DNA from: an uncultured Mycoplasmatota bacterium
GTDB taxonomy: Bacteria > Bacillota_I > Bacilli_A > RF39 > UBA660
Direction: 5' to 3'
DNA: 7,394 nt
Assembly: GCA_947645535.1 (NCBI GenBank)
Contig: CANSDD010000074.1
Location: 1 to 7,394, forward strand
The notes below the pieces were generated by a model. That model had not been told where the DNA came from. It made no database searches and saw only the letters and a program-made list of their open reading frames with translations. Below, piece by piece: positions 5,899 to 7,394 of the stretch; position 1 is the first letter of the stretch, and every line of letters starts with the position of its first letter. The position numbers and the translations under genes are program-made.

Positions 5899-7171
5899 AT
5901 TTATTTTTCTCATTATTTTTTAATAGCTCAATCATGACTTCTGCTTTTTGACTCCAATCATTATCTTTTCCTTCTTTGTCAAGTAAATCAATATATTTAG
6001 AATCTTTTTTCTTCTTCATTGCCTCTTCTAATTTCTTTAAAAATTCATCATGTGTTTTTCCAATCATTACAGACTTATATTTTCTACATTCTAATAAATC
6101 AGTTGTTACAATTGGTTTATGTAAAGACATATACTCAAATAGTTTACAAGGACTGGTTGATTTTGTAATATCATTTAGTATAAAAGGCAATATCAAAATA
6201 TCTGCATTTGCTGCATAATTCTTAAGTACTTGATAATCTCTAGGACCTAAAAAATAAATATTTTCTTCATTATTCATATTTTCATCATAAGATCCATCAT
6301 ATTTAATACCAAATAAAACGACACTATATTTATTTGTCTTAGCTATTTTTTTTAATAATTCATAATCAAACCATTTGGCTAATGCCCCATAATAACAAAC
6401 AATTGGTTTCTTTTTATTTAGAATAGATGTAAATTCTTCTTCAAATTGATAATCTTTATCTATATTTTGAAAGAAAGAATAATCTACTCCATTACTAGAA
6501 AACACAAGATTCTCTTCTCCACGTTTACTTACAACATCTTTCTTTAACTCATCCGCTGTTACTACTACAATGACTTCTTTATGAGACATTGCAAATGTAT
6601 ACTTATCACTAATATTTTGAGGTAGTTCTTTTGTTCCAGATAAATCTGGACTAATATGATCAATATATTCATAAATAAATTTAAATCCTTGATTCATATA
6701 ATTTTCTATATCACGAATAGATAATTTCCAATCTGTTGAATATAATTGAAAGTATTTTGGTTTATTTATTTTTGATAATTCATTCATTAAAATCTTATTT
6801 AATGAAACATTATTAAAATTAAATAAATATAAATGATCAGCTTGCTTTTTTACAGTCTTTACTTTATCTGTCATTGTAGTTACTTCATATAAAACAAGAC
6901 AATTTTGCTTGGATAGTTGACTTGCAATATGTTGTGGTCTTTGAAATAATGGTACTTTATAACCAAAACTACTTCTCCATAAAATAATTCTATCATAATC
7001 TTGACTTAATATTTCTTCTATTATTTTTTGATATTTTTTCTTATGAAAAAATACATCAAAACTGATTTTATCAAAATAATTAGCTTTAATATAAGCATAT
7101 AGTTTTTTCATAAAACCTATAAATCCATATTTTTTATAAACATTAACTAATTTTGACAACTTCTTATTCAT
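5897..7171 (-). CDS. GT4-like (GT-B fold) glycosyltransferase, TuaH-like
   Basis: A 424-residue cytoplasmic or membrane-associated glycosyltransferase, expected to move a sugar from a nucleotide-sugar donor onto a growing surface polysaccharide, teichuronic-acid-like polymer or lipid acceptor. Residues 1-50 are basic and amphipathic with no signal peptide, and could attach to the inner membrane face. The N-terminal Rossmann half holds FQRPQHIASQL (76-86). The linker carries SSNGVDYSFF (225-234). The C-terminal half starts IVCYYGALAKWFDYELL (257-273), a pattern I associate with TuaH-type enzymes. It also has the donor-binding SPCKLFEYMSLHKPIVTT (340-357), with Lys343 and Glu346 in the usual GT4 positions. 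Both halves are complete and the length is normal. ATG at 7171 follows AGAGGT at 6-nt spacing. No other polysaccharide genes are visible, although the cluster could continue beyond the right edge. Donor and acceptor are unknown. Confidence 0.88.
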   Translation of the reverse strand: MNKKLSKLVNVYKKYGFIGFMKKLYAYIKANYFDKISFDVFFHKKKYQKIIEEILSQDYDRIILWRSSFGYKVPLFQRPQHIASQLSKQNCLVLYEVTTMTDKVKTVKKQADHLYLFNFNNVSLNKILMNELSKINKPKYFQLYSTDWKLSIRDIENYMNQGFKFIYEYIDHISPDLSGTKELPQNISDKYTFAMSHKEVIVVVTADELKKDVVSKRGEENLVFSSNGVDYSFFQNIDKDYQFEEEFTSILNKKKPIVCYYGALAKWFDYELLKKIAKTNKYSVVLFGIKYDGSYDENMNNEENIYFLGPRDYQVLKNYAANADILILPFILNDITKSTSPCKLFEYMSLHKPIVTTDLLECRKYKSVMIGKTHDEFLKKLEEAMKKKKDSKYIDLLDKEGKDNDWSQKAEVMIELLKNNEKNK

Positions 7172-7194
7172 TTTATTACCTCTTTCTCGTTTTC

Positions 7195-7224
7195 ATTATA
7201 CAATATCTATAAATAAATTGTAAA
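7195..7224 (-). promoter_or_regulatory. Sigma-A-type promoter of the glycosyltransferase gene
   Basis: On the minus strand TATAAT (-10) lies at 7195-7200 and TTTACA (-35, five of six) at 7219-7224, with an 18-bp spacer. Transcription would start near 7188, only about 17 nt before the ATG, leaving room for the AGAGGT site and little else. Glycosyltransferase transcription therefore begins inside this window. Confidence 0.75.
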
Positions 7225-7255
7225 TAAGAAAATCATTATTTTAAAATTCTGTTAA

Positions 7256-7330
7256 TTGAAAAAGTAAGTTGAATAGTAAAATTTGCTCAGTTGCAAAAGT
7301 AAATTTCATCTCAAATTGAAAAATGCAACT
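7256..7330. repeat. Short repeats resembling an insertion-sequence end
   Basis: Three related 15-mers occur on the plus strand: TTGAAAAAGTAAGTT (7256-7270), TTGCAAAAGTAAATT (7291-7305) and the more divergent TTGAAAAATGCAACT (7316-7330). In addition AGTTGCA (7289-7295) pairs with TGCAACT (7324-7330) as an imperfect palindrome with inner AATTT/AAATT pairing. Clustered TTGCAAAAGT/TTGAAAAATG repeats are typical of the multiple terminal repeats of IS21-family elements, but I see no istA or istB gene here. Low complexity makes chance similarity possible. The remaining bases to the right edge hold no gene I can support. Confidence 0.35.
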
Positions 7331-7394
7331 AAAAGATTTAATATAGGGACTTTCCAAAAATAAAAGTCACAATTATGGAATAATTAAAACACTC

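Noticed and set aside
5976..6218. Plus-strand 80-codon open frame inside the glycosyltransferase gene
   Set aside because: Mirror of a clearly coding GT4 domain; phenylalanine/serine-rich composition is typical of antisense to lysine-rich coding sequence.

Overview
The window looks like chromosomal DNA from a low-GC, Gram-positive-type bacterium (Bacillota, probably a gut clostridium, erysipelotrich or Mollicutes relative). The basis is strong AT bias, AGGAG-type ribosome binding sites, sigma-A-like promoters, short hairpin-plus-T-tract terminators, and an archaeal-type aspartyl-tRNA synthetase. TGG encodes tryptophan and no TGA needs to be read through inside the intact genes, so the standard bacterial code fits.

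Layout. Bases 3-1295 (+) hold an aspartyl-tRNA synthetase missing only its first residues at the window edge. It converges on the minus-strand genes, and a bidirectional terminator lies at 1297-1318. Bases 1318-3147 (-) encode a seven-helix membrane sensor with histidine-kinase and receiver domains; several key catalytic residues are replaced. Bases 3226-5193 (-) encode a 655-residue adenylate-forming (AMP-binding) acyl ligase-like enzyme with its own strong promoter. Bases 5897-7171 (-) encode a GT4-like glycosyltransferase, probably for a cell-surface glycan, with its own promoter and terminator.

The only long non-coding stretch (5211-5896) is not empty. From about 5290 to 5800 it carries a decayed ISAs1-family transposase on the minus strand. 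That relic is interrupted by a 102-bp palindromic, MITE-like element (5473-5574) flanked by a 9-bp direct repeat. Removing the element and one repeat copy rejoins the transposase reading frame, which is good internal evidence for a real insertion. The right edge (7250-7394) contains short repeats that may be an insertion-sequence end.

The three minus-strand genes are not one tight operon, since each has its own promoter and a terminator behind it. The AMP-ligase terminator and the sensor-gene promoter physically overlap (3176-3222), so their expression may be linked. The most biologically interesting gene is the sensor protein, which appears to be a pseudo-histidine kinase fused to a degenerate receiver. 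I see no CRISPR array, tRNA, rRNA or recognisable defence system.
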